A stretch of DNA of 64,000 nt from Argyresthia goedartella (GCA_949825045.1 OX463808.1:28705674-28769673), one strand, 5' to 3'. Counted from the stretch's first letter, positions 33,216-44,566 are shown. Made by a program: numbers and translations. The notes: generated from the letters alone by a model not told the origin.

Positions 33216-33756
33216 TTATTGCTCCTCATTGCTGTATCTTTAGGGTTAATGATTAATCTTAGTTCCGAAAAATGAAAAAGGGAAACACGTACATAATTAA
33301 AAAATATGTTTTAGTTAGAAACATAATGTTGGTGTCTTTTGAAAGCTAACAAGATGAAATATAATATTCTGTAATAATTAATTATTTTTAGTAGTCACAT
33401 TTTGTGGGAAAACTGCAATTAATAAAATAGCACTCCAAAAAATCACTATTAGTCTTAAACAAAGGGTAATTAAAGTTCACACTTTTTCAGCAACTGTTTA
33501 TTACCTGTTCTTCATAATCACTATCCAGAAAATTTGATTATGACAAATCTTCCATTCCGAAATTATATATGTTTTTGCAGTTGGAACAAAGTGCATCAAA
33601 AATAAAAACAAATAAGAACTATAAATTTGGGGATGTTTTTTTTTTAAACTTTTTATCGCTAAATATGGTCCTCTATAACCCTGTTCGATATGTGCATTTA
33701 TAAAGACTCACACTGTAAAAAACCAGGTGTAATTGAAATGTGTAGTCATTGTGGGG

Positions 33757-33875
33757 GTCCACGCATATAGGGGACCAGTGGTAGGTAGTGCATTTAGGTC
33801 GCTTTTTGCGCGGACGCCTACGCACAATAGGACCTATTAGCACTATCGACAACTGGCCCTTTCTGCGTGGACGTA
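33757..33875. mobile_element. Short inverted-repeat element
   Basis: gtccacgcatataggggacc (33757 onward) and the reverse complement of ctggccctttctgcgtggac (about 33855-33875) form imperfect 21-23 base arms. Probably a small MITE. Confidence 0.45.
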
Positions 33876-34050
33876 TACCTATCTCTTTACCTTTCTGTTA
33901 CATCCTGTATAAAGCGGACAACGATTTAAGCATGTCGCTAGAGATCATTAACCTTAAATCATAATTCGGGAGACAACTTTGACAATTAATTTTGCACAAG
34001 TGTTGCCACAGTGTAGTGCTCTTCGTATCGATATAAAAAGAGTAACGGTT

Positions 34051-37000
34051 ACAAATACAAATACAAATACAAATATGTTTATTTTGCGTAGATATGGTCA
34101 CAGTAGGTGGTAAAATAACATTTAATCGGCACTGCATATCTAGCCACGTAGTGACATGCAAAATAGCACTAAGGTAGTGCAATACAATTCTTAAATATTA
34201 ACTAAAACAGGTCGGTGTTTTCTAAGGGGATCAGTAGTTACTTAGTCAAACGAATTATTTAATTTATTTACTAAGTTTATACATTTATAGATGAATTTTA
34301 TAAACACGAGAGTTATAAAATTCTTTAATCTTATAATAGCATTTAGTAACCAACCATTTGCGTAATTTATATTTAAATACATTAAAAGGCATGTCATGTA
34401 GTTCTGTTGGTATGGCATTAAATATTTGTATTGACATACAGTAACAGTTCCGTTTGAGTAGAGTTGTATGTGCTAACGGAAACGCTAACTTATTGGGATA
34501 CCTGGTGTTGAAGTTACATACACTCGATGTGTTGGTGAAGATATCCATATTTTGTCTTACAAAGATACAAACTTCATAAATATATATTCCTGTTAGAGTT
34601 AAAAGATTTAATTTAATAAAAAGGGGTCTGCATGATTCAATAGGGCTCTTTCCGCATATGGCTCGGATACATTTCTTTTGAATTAAAAACAGATTGTCGA
34701 TATCTACCGAGTTTCCCCAAATAGCTATACCATAACGTAAAGCAGATACTACATAGCCATGGTATGCCAGCATAGCAGATTCGTGTCCAGCAATCTTCAC
34801 TAGCCTATAGAGCACAAATACGAACCTGTTATTTTTTTTTATTATATTGTTTATGTGTGGCTTCCATGACAGCTGGGAATCAAGCGTTATACCTAAAAAT
34901 TTCACTTCTGAGGATTCTTTTATTTATTTATTTTGTCATATTTGATGAATAAATTAATGTCAGGCCTTATTCTATTATAAAATGTCTTAAATGATGTTTT
35001 GTCAATATTTACGCATAAATTATTTTTCTTTAACCATTGAACTATGTCTTTAATTGTATTATTTATGTCAATTTCAAAATTAGTTAGTTTTTTAAATTGT
35101 ATTATGATCGATATATCATCGGCAAATAACGTACATTGGTGATCTGTCACATCTGGAAGATCGTTAATGTAGAGGAGAAACAGTAGCGGTCCCAAGACGC
35201 TCCCCTGGGGTACGCCAAATTGGTTTTCCCTCAGTTCCGATTGTGCAGCTTCCATTGTGCATTCTTTATTCAATTTTGAAACTTCAACCTTTTGTGTTCG
35301 TCTTTTTAGATATGATTCTATCCAATCGTACGCTGGGCCACGGATACCGTATTTTTTACATTTTGCTAACAGTATGCCATGGTGAACAAAATCAAATGCT
35401 TTTGTCATGTCGAAAAATACTGTTATGGTTGGGATTTTTGAGTCAGTACTTTCCGCTAAATTTTTACCATTTTAAAACATGCCAAAGTTGTTGATTTGCC
35501 CTTTTGGAATCCGTTTTGTTCATTCCTGATGATTTTGTATTTTGATACAAATCCTAACAGTCTACTATAAAAAATCTTTTCAATTTTTTTTGATAGGATT
35601 GGTACGAGTGTAACTGGTCGGTATTTACTCATATTTTCCTTATCATCTTTTTTAAATACTGGTTTTACAATTGATATTTTTAGTTCATCAGGGAAAATTC
35701 CTTCTTCCAACGATTTATTCGCCAGGTATGTCAAAATTGGAGTCAGTTCATTTGCAGCATACATAAGGATTTTTGTATCAATTTCGTCATATCCTGTTGC
35801 ATTCGTATTATTAAAGGACCTTATGGTTTTAAATGTTTCTTGGTCACTACAGGGATTCAAATAATATAGTTGAATTTTGATTGCTAATATTTGAAAGTAA
35901 ATTTTCATGTTGCTTGTCAGTTGTATTTAAATTAGTCATGTCTATAAAATAGTTATTAAAAGCTTCCGCTATGTCTTTTGCATTCTCAATAATATTGTCA
36001 TTAACTTTAATCTTGTGTATTTCACCTTTTACTGTCTCATTATTATTTTCATTTTTAATCAACTGCCATGCGGCTTTACAGATATTTTTTGAATTTTGAA
36101 TTGATTTCGTATTATAGTTTTTTTGTGAACATTCAATACATTTACGTAATATTTTGCTATAATTTTTGTATTTTAATTTGTTAGTCTCTGATTTTTGCCT
36201 GTAGTATACCAACCTTAAGGTTCTCTTTCTTATGCATGATCTTTTTAGTCCATTTGTCAACCATTTGAGTTTAACGTTCGGGGTTCTTTTATTTTGAATC
36301 CTATATTTTGGAAAGCACAATTTGTATAATAGAGTGATGAGGTCATGGAATTCACCAAAAATATCTTTGAAATTTTGTGCGTTGTAAACATCTGACCATG
36401 AAAGGCTTTGGAGATAATCTCTGAATTTCGACCTATTCTCGAAACTGTAGTCTCTCTTGAATGTGAACCATTGCTTAGGGGGCAAATCCTGCCTTGATGT
36501 CTGGAAGGTTAGAACCTGGGCTGTATCGTGGTCAGAGATTCCCAAACTATGAGTTCTTCCTTAAGCGCCTTTAATGTTACTAGCAATATGGTCAATGCAG
36601 GTGTTAATCCTAGTGGGGGTATTAATATGCAGTGACATGCCGTGGTTCTCCAGAATACTACGGAGCTTTCTTGCCCCTGGAGTGTCTTTAAGGGTATCTA
36701 TGTTGAAGTCACCTGTAATTATAACTTTTCTATTTTTAAGTTTATAGCGCAGTTTATAAAGTAAGAACTCTAGTTTTTCCAAAAAAACTTCATTGTCAGC
36801 TTTTGGTATTTTGTATAGGCAAACTATTATGCAGTTATACTCTGCGATCTCAACTGCGCAGCATTCGAAGAAAAACGGAATAGAGAGTTCATTTATCGAT
36901 GTCAATTCACTTAATTCAATATAGTTTCTACACAGAATACATACACCTCCACGGCTTTTTTCCCTACAGTACGATGACGATAAATTAAACCCTTTTATTT

Positions 37001-37124
37001 GTAAATTATTTTCGCATCCCTTCTTTATGTGAGTTTCTGATAGGCACAATAAGTCAATATAGTTATTAGTTTCTAAGAGCTCCTGTATTGCTATTTGGAG
37101 ACAGTCTTTTTTACTTTTGAATTA
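34051..37124 (-). mobile_element. Non-LTR element NL4 (Jockey-type)
   Basis: A 3.07-kb minus-strand copy from inside the AP-endonuclease (about 37124) to a tandem tail (plus-strand acaaatacaaatacaaatac at 34051-34074). The 3' UTR is 34075-34284. The coding region is listed separately. The RT resembles NL2 (YINDLPDVT, FADDIS.II), so they are related families with different tails. Confidence 0.85.
34285..37120 (-). pseudogene. NL4 endonuclease-reverse transcriptase ORF, broken
   Basis: The endonuclease part (from LLCLSETHIKKG; VIITGDFNIDTL; CIDHIASN) leads through the linker (FTFKRDYSFENR, KAAWQLIKNENN) to the RT: GYDEIDTKIL, KYRPVTLVPILSK, EQNGFQKGKST, FFDMTKAFDFVHH, FGVPQGSVLGPLLFLLYIND, LFADDISII, KFLGITLD, YGIAIWG. 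One in-frame TAA at about 36561 (in NIKGA*GRTHS) and three frameshifts (about 35870, 35450 in an A run, 34910 in a TAAA repeat) break it. Damage is light, so the copy is not ancient. Confidence 0.85.
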
Positions 37125-37179
37125 AATATATATAATATAATAGTTAAATAGTTACCAGTGGTGTTTGTCCATTCCTTAA

Positions 37180-37356
37180 GCTAAACATTGCTTGTGGCCC
37201 CAGACTAGGATACCCTGATTCGTGGGAACCAGAAACAGCGACGTCACACACATATAAACATCCAAGACCTGGGGATTATTATCTTCAGGCGGGGATCGAA
37301 CCCGGGACTTCTCACATGGTAGGCAGAGCCACAACTACAGCGCCACAGAAGTGGTC
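37180..37356 (-). mobile_element. SINE-B copy 2
   Basis: Minus-strand head with a perfect B box (GGTTCGATCCC, 37302-37292), a central AT-rich linker and the CAGGGTATCCTAGTCTGGGG block near its 3' end. Confidence 0.85.
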
Positions 37357-38224
37357 AAAAGGCGAGTCGATAATCAAATTGAGTTACCTAATTATTTCCA
37401 AATTTAAATATGCATTACACATACAATAAGGCGGCTGGCCGCGCATGTATAATGGAAATAACTTATTTGGTCTTTATGGATAAAAGAAAATCGTGTGTAA
37501 AAATAATACATTTTAGATGGAGCAAGTGAGAAAATTATTTATAGGGATTGCGTCAACCACATAATTAAAATAAATGTTAAATAAAAATGTTCCAATAAGA
37601 TAACTTTGTTGATTCAGTATCCAATGGACTTGTTCTTAACGTTTCTCATGATGATGATGATGAAACGTCTGATTATGATTCTGAATAAATAATAGGTAGG
37701 TACGTGTAAAAATACGTACTTGTTTGTTTTTTGCTTATACAAATTATCTAATTTTATTTGCCAGTGTGATGGGTATCTTTGGGTTGGGCATGTCCTGGGG
37801 CGGGTAATTATTGTGTGTTTAGTTTATGTGTGTCTTCTTCCTTCTTCATACCCTAGTACCCTACCCTACCCTACCCTACCCTAGTACCCTTAAAGTATTA
37901 TCTCCACCGACTGGACGGCGCGGAAAAGTATTTTACAATATTTAAACGAAATTAAATTGTCAAAACACTAATTAATTAATTTATATTTAAGTTCTGCTTA
38001 GCATATTATAATAGTCGAGACGATAGTGATACCAGTATCGGCCATATCACTATTCAATTTCGTCTAACCCTGGTAACCCTTCATCTATCACTTACTCGTC
38101 AAGAAGCTAAATGCACAGATTTGTAACTGCTTTTAAGTTACATAATTTGTTAGTTACAAGTTGTAACTAATTTAATCATAATTCAAAATCTTATTGACTT
38201 TGTACGTAATCTTCTTCTTAGCAG
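37357..38224. other. Stretch without gene
   Basis: AT-rich DNA. It contains a short atgatgatgatgatg run (about 37648-37664) and a (CCCTA)n pentanucleotide run at 37857-37883. No coding evidence. Confidence 0.4.
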
Positions 38225-38455
38225 TGATAATAATACCTTGGATACTATTTACACAGATTGATCTTGCCCCAAACTAGGATTCCCTGTGTCTTGGGTACTA
38301 GACAACGATACACAAACTTAGATAGTTAAACAATCATGACTAGAGTACAAACATCCGTTCTCATCAAACAAATATTTGCCCCCACCGAGACTCGAACCCG
38401 GGACCCTTGGCTTCGTAAGCAGGGTCGTTGCAGACTCGGCCATTCGGGTCATGTA
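38225..38455 (-). mobile_element. SINE-A copy 3
   Basis: Near full length. Minus-strand head: ACCCGAATGGCCGAGTC (A box) and GGGTTCGAGTCTCGG (B box). Tail taataata at about 38228-38235. Confidence 0.88.
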
Positions 38456-38499
38456 TTTGCCAAGCCATTCTTGAGCAATTTTTAGAAATATTTTCCAAA

Positions 38500-38865
38500 T
38501 TTCCCGTGTCCCAGCGGTATCTGCAAGATCGGGAACGATCGTGCGATTAGAAGCTCGAGACGGGTACTGGATCGGTGTCCGTTTCTATGTTTCATTTAAT
38601 TCGGGCGCTTCCGTGTTTCGGATGACACGCTAGGCCTCAGGTTCCGGCTACTATCGCTACTCGGTGTAGTAGTCGTAAAGCTGTGTCAGAGGCCCTAATA
38701 GGGCAGCTTGATACATTCTGACAGTCGGGTTAGCCACTTGGCCGACACCCCTCCATCAACCCGCACTGAGCCAGAATTGTGAACTATGACTCAATCATAC
38801 TCGTATCCAGGTACCAGCCCTTGTCCCTCGGAGGGGATATTAAAAGCCTACATCTTCTTTGTCGC
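38500..38865 (+). mobile_element. SINE-C copy 2
   Basis: Shares tcggatgacacgc, caacccgcactgagcca, tgactcaatcatactcgt and the final ggatattaaaagcctacat with 32900-33215. Longer in the middle by about 60 bases. No B box as good as in copy 1. Confidence 0.55.
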
Positions 38866-38892
38866 CTAGTTTTTCCAAAAACAATAAATATT

Positions 38893-39282
38893 TTATTTTA
38901 CTATTGTACTTTTTGAACAGCTGTATAGGAATCTTTTTTGCAGACACTGCTTAGCTAAAGTCAAAACGTAAAATAAATAAATAAGTTGTTCACTGTTTAA
39001 CTTAAACAGTGTTTTGTCCTTTTCATACGTCGAGTAAATGTCAATTGTCAAAGCAAGACAAAACACTGAATAAGTTGCACCGTGAATAAATTCTTTTATT
39101 AGTAAGGCCGCGTAAACATTTAATACATTGTTGTTTAAAGAGCCATGATTCGACAACAGGGGCCCAATTCCGGTACACAATGACAGATCCATGACAATTA
39201 CATTACGATTACGGTCAACTTTTGTTGGGCGGTTGTTTTTTATAGCGTGTTTAGCGCGATTAGTTTTGGGCCATGCTAGCAT
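38893..39282 (-). CDS. Hypothetical 129-residue open frame
   Basis: Open minus-strand frame of unusual length for this AT-rich, non-genic DNA. I recognise no domain. The middle is hydrophobic (VLNVYAALLIKEFIHGATYS, YSVFCLALTI). A perfect 21-base palindrome (cactgtttaa c ttaaacagtg, about 38989-39009) lies within it, suggesting DNA of transposon origin. It may be a chance ORF. Confidence 0.15.
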   Translation of the reverse strand: MLAWPKTNRAKHAIKNNRPTKVDRNRNVIVMDLSLCTGIGPLLSNHGSLNNNVLNVYAALLIKEFIHGATYSVFCLALTIDIYSTYEKDKTLFKLNSEQLIYLFYVLTLAKQCLQKRFLYSCSKSTIVK

Positions 39283-39401
39283 CTCCTAACCTGTGTAGCT
39301 CACTTACCAGTAACCCTATATATCTGATGCTGACTCTAGTATTTATTGTGGGTTTCCGTTAGCGAATAAGGGGGTAGTAGTGTAGCAGGATAGTTGATTT
39401 T

Positions 39402-39445
39402 ATCTCAAAGAACGAAAGAACTCTTGTTCTTTCGTTCTTTGAGAT
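39402..39445. repeat. Perfect hairpin, 20-bp arms
   Basis: atctcaaagaacgaaagaac and its exact reverse complement around a 4-base loop (tctt). Confidence 0.9.
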
Positions 39446-39584
39446 CAATCTTAGAGCCAACGATGTATCAAGTCAACTGTCACATTTGACTATTCAAAAC
39501 GAAACCATAGACAATATTTCACCTTTTTTGCCTCGTACAGCACGGCGCCGGAAAACGAGCGTTTCACACGCAAATTTCTTATAA

Positions 39585-42040
39585 GTAATAATACCTTGGA
39601 CACTATTTACACACATTGATCTAGACCCAAAGTTAACTCTTCTAGATTAACCCTTGGAAACTCCCGCCATTTAACTAATCTTGAACAAAGTAATATCCAT
39701 TTTTTGAAAAAGTTGCTTTTACATGCTTTTTAAATTTTTAAACTTTTTAAATTGCTCAAATGGGAATTTCAAAATCTTCAGAGGTATATTGTTGTAGTAG
39801 AGAATGCACTGACCCTTGAAATAATTTCTAACCTTCGCGAGTCTAAACCGGGGCGCAACTGGTCTGTGATTATTTCATAGGTTAACCTTACAGCTATCGC
39901 TAAGTTTGGAAGATGTTGTAAGGTTCTTGCATACATACATTATATTTTTTGCACATATAGCTCTTTTCACTAAAATTAAAAAAGTTTGAATATCCGCTGC
40001 TTTCCCCACAACAAGATACCAAAGGACATGACACTATGAAAGTAACTAAAATATACTAGCCTAGATGTAGCCATATCCGTGTTTTGTCTGTAGTTCCTAA
40101 CAGCGTAAGCCGCAGAACTTATTTATCAGCTAATTTATCTATGTGTGTTCCCCACTGCAATTTGCTATCAATGGTTATTCCAAGAAACTTCAAATCATTT
40201 ACTTATTCTAACGTGTTGCTGTCTAACTCTAAACTGGTCTCAACTTTCTTGACATTTGGAAATGAGAATTTGATATACTTCGTTTTACCAGCGTTTATCA
40301 ATAAATCATTAACTGTGAACCAATTCAAGGTCAAAGACAATATTAAATTACCATCATCAAAGTATTCTTTTTGTGTTTCAATTTTGAAGACCAGTGAAGT
40401 ATCATCAGCAAACAACACTATGTCAGTCAATTTCTCCATCATGAAAGGCAGATCGTTTATATATACTAGGAATAAGAAAGGGGAACCTTGTGGAATTCCA
40501 ATTTTTACTGCCGATCCATCAGATTTAAAGCAGTTGACTTCTGCCTTTCGTATTCTATTGCTTAGGTATATATGATCTTAGTAGATCCATCGCTTTATTT
40601 CTAACTCCGTAATGATTTAATTTCATTAGTAGCGTATCATTCAACACAATCAAAAACCTTCTACAGATCGCAAAAAACACCGATAGCATCCTGTGCGGCT
40701 TCCCATGCAGAATAAATATGAGATATAAGGGTAATACCTGCATCCGTAGTCGATTTACCCCTAGGGAAACCGTATTGTTTGGCGTGGAGATGTTTTGTAC
40801 GGTTGAAGTGTGAGATCATTTGATTGAGTATAATCTTTTCAAATATTTTACTTAGTGCTGGAAGATCGATCTTAAATTTGGATTGATTGATATTTGAATT
40901 TGAAATTTGAATATTGATAAGATTTTTCTTAAATTTGAAGGATCACTCTTGTTTCCCGACTTGAATAGAGGTATCAGTTTACTTTGTTCGTAAAGTCTGG
41001 GAAAGCCCCATCGTCAACACATTTATTGAATATGTAAGCTAGGTGTCTATAGGAGGTCTATTTAGGTGAATATATAACCAAAAACTTTGACTGATATACC
41101 CCACAGGTCTTCAGTATTGTATTTTTTTAAGTTAAGTAATCTAAACGTTTTGACAATGTCCTGGGGATATCATGATGAAATTTAAAATTTACATTGCTGA
41201 TGCTAGTGCGGTTTTTAACATGTCTCTGCTCCATATGGAGATGAATTTAGACACCCTGTTGTGAGTAAGCGTACATTGGTGAAAAATGTTTCGAAAGCTC
41301 GAGTACCTCACCGTTGGGTTTAGCAACATCATCACCTATCTTTAAGCAGAAATGACTGTCCCTTGCTTGGTATAACTTTGCCCATTTTCACGGTTTATGA
41401 TTTGCCAACCGTTTTCATTCAGTATTCATTTCAGTATTTTTCTATAAATGTGTAAAGTTTTTGCAGTTCGACAAACCAACTTGAAAGATATGAAATATTT
41501 TTTAACATATTTATTAAATTTTCTATCAAAGTTATAGGTTTTTTGTTCATAAAGGTCATACAAGATAGCTCTACTTTTACGAATTCCGAATATTGCCCAG
41601 TCAATAAATTTAGATTTACCGTTGTTGTCACTGGCTTTCTTTAATATAAAAACTTTACCGAAATCTGTTTGAATAATGTTGAAGAAGTCTGAATAGATTT
41701 TGTTCAGGTAATTCATTAAAATCCGGTACTGGAAAATTTATGTCTAAGTGTTTCATATACGTCTCTAGTCTATGGGATGTAATAGGCTTATAAAATGATG
41801 GATCAGTCTCATCTTTACTAGCAATTGGGAATTAAACTATTTGATCGGACGGCAAGCAGTTAACTACATTTTTACTTGTGAATGCACAGTCACAAAAAAC
41901 GTTATGTATTCTTGTCGGCTCTAGAAATACATGACAAAAATTAAATGATTTAAATGAGTTATTTATCGTTGTTTCATTGTTGTATCTACAAGCAAACTTC
42001 ATTACATTAAGATCGCCACAAAACCAAATAAGGCACTTAA
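39585..42040 (-). mobile_element. Non-LTR element NL5 with SINE-A-like 3' end
   Basis: Minus-strand element from the end of the endonuclease (WFCGDLNVMKFA, about 42030) through linker (41426-41716), RT and C-terminus to a TATTATTA end at 39585-39592. The final 50 bases (39634-39585) match the 3' end of SINE-A: TTTGGGTCTAGATCAATGTG, then TGTAAATAGTGTCCAAGG. This is either a shared 3' tail or a truncated SINE inserted there. Confidence 0.7.
39690..41720 (-). pseudogene. NL5 reverse transcriptase, degraded
   Basis: Recognisable pieces on the minus strand: linker FIDWAIFGIRKSRAILYDLY (41630-41540), NHYGVRNKAMDLLRSY (about 40620-40560), the catalytic block TDIVLFADDTSLVF (40430-40390), LLINAGKTKYIKFSF and, further down, ILYYNNIPLKILKFP near the C-terminus. 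Several frameshifts and deletions separate them. The copy is older than NL4. Confidence 0.7.
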
Positions 42041-42044
42041 CTGA

Positions 42045-42205
42045 CTATCTCGGATCCGACAGCTCTTGTGCAGTAGCCATAGATTGAATTGTCAAACACA
42101 CTTTTTCAATTAGTTTAGTTGTGTCACCTCCAGCATCGGTCCAATTAGCGAACGCAGACGCCCCAGAGCGATGCATCTTCTCGAAGCTCCAGGTCTGTAC
42201 TCCAA
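42045..42205 (-). pseudogene. Orphan exon-like fragment
   Basis: On the minus strand a good acceptor (T/A-rich tract then TTTTGTAG|TT at 42206/42205) opens a 161-base frame encoding GVQTWSFEKMHRSGASAFAN then WTDAGGDTTKLIEKVCLT and ending SDPR stop at 42045. Composition and residue pattern look like real protein, unlike its surroundings, but I do not recognise it. NL5's truncated 5' end abuts it. It could be an exon of an unseen minus-strand gene, a retrocopied scrap, or chance. Confidence 0.25.
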
Positions 42206-42641
42206 CTACAAAATATAAAAAAAAAACAGAAATGTGCGGCCACGAACGATGCATAGTTTTATTGTTAATGTTGTTTGTTACGTTACTACGTAAACATGAC
42301 ATGAGCTCCGTTTCGACGCAAAGCGGGTGTGAAATTGAAACAGAGCGTCCGCGATGATTCAGTTACCGGCGGGTTGTGTACTGTCGACTTATAAAGTCAA
42401 TCTTACATAGGTACAATAACATTAACATTTACATAGATAGGTTTAGTTACATTTATTTATTCATTAAACTTGCGGTACAAACACATAATTTAAAATATAA
42501 ATGCATCGAAAAAATACAAACAAAACTAACTAACAACAAATGAAACTATAATAATTACAAATAGCATATCAAAACAAAGTACACAATAAGGGCAACTATA
42601 TGGTGATGTAGTTGTACCGCGACAATGAATTGGCCCGTACA

Positions 42642-42816
42642 TATATACAGGCACATACATTGCTTCTGGCCCGACGCAAATCAGAAACAGCGTCGTCACA
42701 CACAAATAAACATTCAAGACCTGGTTATATATTTTTTCTGTATCCCCAGCTGCGGATCGAACACGGGGCCTCTCGCATGGTAGGAAGAGCCGCAACTGCA
42801 GCGCCACTGAGGTCCT
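42642..42816 (-). mobile_element. SINE-B copy 3
   Basis: Head on the minus strand (GACCTCAGTGGCGCTGCAG), B-box variant CGTGTTCGATCCGC, linker, and the shared CGTCGCTGTTTCTG-type segment (here GACGACGCTGTTTCTG). Confidence 0.8.
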
Positions 42817-43156
42817 CCCATTAGTAGGTACAACATAATGGAAGAAATCCGAAAGTTAGTAGATATATATATATTATAAGTTGGTAAAGTGACTTTATTA
42901 TTATAGTATTCTTACTTATTAACAGTTTTTTTTCAAAGTGTATGTGTGTGAAGACAGCATTGCGCGAGGCATACATAAAAAGAGAGACTTCCCATATTGT
43001 TCCCATTTGAACCTGGGAGTCTTTCGACATGATATACTTTCTAGAGACACTTTCTTTGCAACAAACAAAAAAACAAACAAGAGCAGCGCCCTGCCACCCC
43101 CCGAGAAAAGGCGTCGCTATGCAAACTTCAAATCCCATATATTTTTCTCATTAAAA

Positions 43157-43290
43157 CAAGTGTTGGACGGAAGTTTATTTTTTGGAGCAAAACCAACCTA
43201 TGGGTCTCTCACCACAAAAAAAATAACTTCTGTTCAACACTTGTTTAGAGACAAAATGTATAGGATTTGGCGTTTGTTTTGAGGTTAAAC
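43157..43290. mobile_element. Short inverted-repeat element, related copy at 53228
   Basis: acaagtgttggacggaag (43157-43174) and cttctgttcaacacttgt (about 43229-43246) are inverted. The adjoining ttgtttagagacaaaatgta, ggatttggcgtttgttttga recur inverted at 53228-53300. Probably a small DNA element. Confidence 0.5.
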
Positions 43291-43317
43291 TATGTGTTAC
43301 ATTTTTTAGGCTAGTAT

Positions 43318-43565
43318 TTAATCGCACATCAAAAATACTGATTTTCACAGCAAAAAATGATCAGAAAAAACACTTTTTATGTGTTTTATGTGTATTTTTG
43401 TTGTTCTTACATGTTCAATCTAATACGAAGGATAAAGGGGGCTTCGCTTCGCTCATTACCCTTTACCCTTCGCCTAAGCTAACGCAGTATTTTGCCCTGA
43501 TATTTGCTGTGAAAATCAGTATTTTTGCTGTGCGAATCAGTATTATTGATGTGCAGTATGATTTT
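43318..43565 (+). mobile_element. MITE family B, copy 2
   Basis: Terminal inverted repeats of about 32 bases: cgcacatcaaaaatactgat (43331 onward, running to cacagca) and the reverse complement of tttgctgtgaaaatcagtat (about 43504-43535). Body matches 20151-20432. Confidence 0.75.
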
Positions 43566-43599
43566 CTTTCTCAGATATTCAAAAAAGCCTTGCTACAGC

Positions 43600-43760
43600 A
43601 CCAGTACAGGCAGACAATTCACCGCCCGCCGCCGTACAATATCGCGTTAGGTGGCGTTTTCGCGCATCGCAGCACAGCCCCGGGCGGCGCGTAAAATGGT
43701 GCCATAGTCGGCGGAGAACCCGCCTGGCGAGTCGGGTGGGCTATGAAGACGCGATTATGC
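43600..43760. other. GC-rich patch
   Basis: CpG-rich stretch (cgcccgccgccgtac, ccccgggcggcgcg) unlike its AT-rich neighbours. No gene start or splice signal could be tied to it. Confidence 0.3.
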
Positions 43761-43774
43761 TCAGTGTGAAAGTA

Positions 43775-44566
43775 CCTAGTCGGTGCTTAAGTTCTGTCAC
43801 AAGGTTTTTGATAGATAAAACTCAGCAATACACTTTTTCTTATTCGTATTATACATGATTAAAAAGCTTATTTTATATGAATCAAATTGCAATACAATAC
43901 ATTTTGTACGATTATCGCAATATGACAAAAAACCTAATAACTTGAGACAATCGCGAACCCAAAACACGCCGCAACTGACAAAAATACCACTTACCACAAA
44001 TTTAATAAAAAAACAGTGTTCCAGATAACCAACAAGCTTTTTTTTATTTATTCTGAAACCTCGATTTTAGACCATGCTTAACAACTAGCATTTGATTTTC
44101 TGTTAGCTTTCAGTTCCAACTGCTCCCAAAGAGAACTTTACGTACTTTTTACGTTTTCAGAAAAACGTATAAAAATGATCTTGTGGGCAACAAGTACACT
44201 ACGTAAAATGTGAATATGAAAATTAGTTTTACCCAGACTTAGTTATCTTATGTATGCTTCAAAATGAAGGTAACGGGTTCAGAGAGGGTTCTGACTAAAA
44301 TCTCATGTAAGTTTGAAAGGTTTTAAGAGTCATGGAAAAAAGATAAAGTGAATCACGTCCGTATTTTTGATTGGTTAAAAAAGTGCAAAATCTCTGAAGA
44401 AACTAGCATTTGTGTAATATGGCTTTAAGCATTTAAATCCAATAATCGTTCTAATTTATCAGTATTTAATGAGCTATCAAACCATATATAGTATTAAATA
44501 AAAATAAACTTGGTATTATTTACTATGCGGCAAAATATTTGTGACAGAACTTATGGACCGACTAGG
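43775..44566. mobile_element. MITE family D (mariner-like, TA target)
   Basis: 792 bp with inverted ends CCTAGTCGGT(G/C)C(T/A)TAAGTTCTGTCACAA in about 29 bases, flanked by TA on both sides (43773-43774 and 44567-44568). No transposase remains. TA duplication suggests mobilisation by a Tc1/mariner enzyme. Confidence 0.75.

Larger units (their letters stand above)
31831..33716. mobile_element. TIR DNA transposon remnant enclosing a MITE and a SINE-like repeat
   Basis: Ends at 31831-31895 and 33650-33716 are inverted repeats of about 65 bases starting ACAGTGTGAGTCTTTATAAA. Inside are MITE-C copy 2 and a SINE-C copy. Just inside the right TIR on the minus strand a short ATG frame (MEDLS then, after one stop, NFLDSDYEEQ) abuts a GTAATA donor-like site; it could be a decayed first transposase exon, but evidence is thin. 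Superfamily not assigned. Confidence 0.6.

Noticed and set aside
37857..37883. (CCCTA)n run as telomeric repeat
   Set aside because: The insect telomere repeat is TTAGG (CCTAA). This unit is CCCTA and only about five copies long, so it is a plain microsatellite.
40084..40575. 163-residue plus-strand frame
   Set aside because: Antisense to the NL5 reverse transcriptase, whose FADD block lies on the minus strand here.
42938..43282. 114-residue plus-strand frame
   Set aside because: Runs across the short inverted-repeat element; low-complexity and not protein-like.
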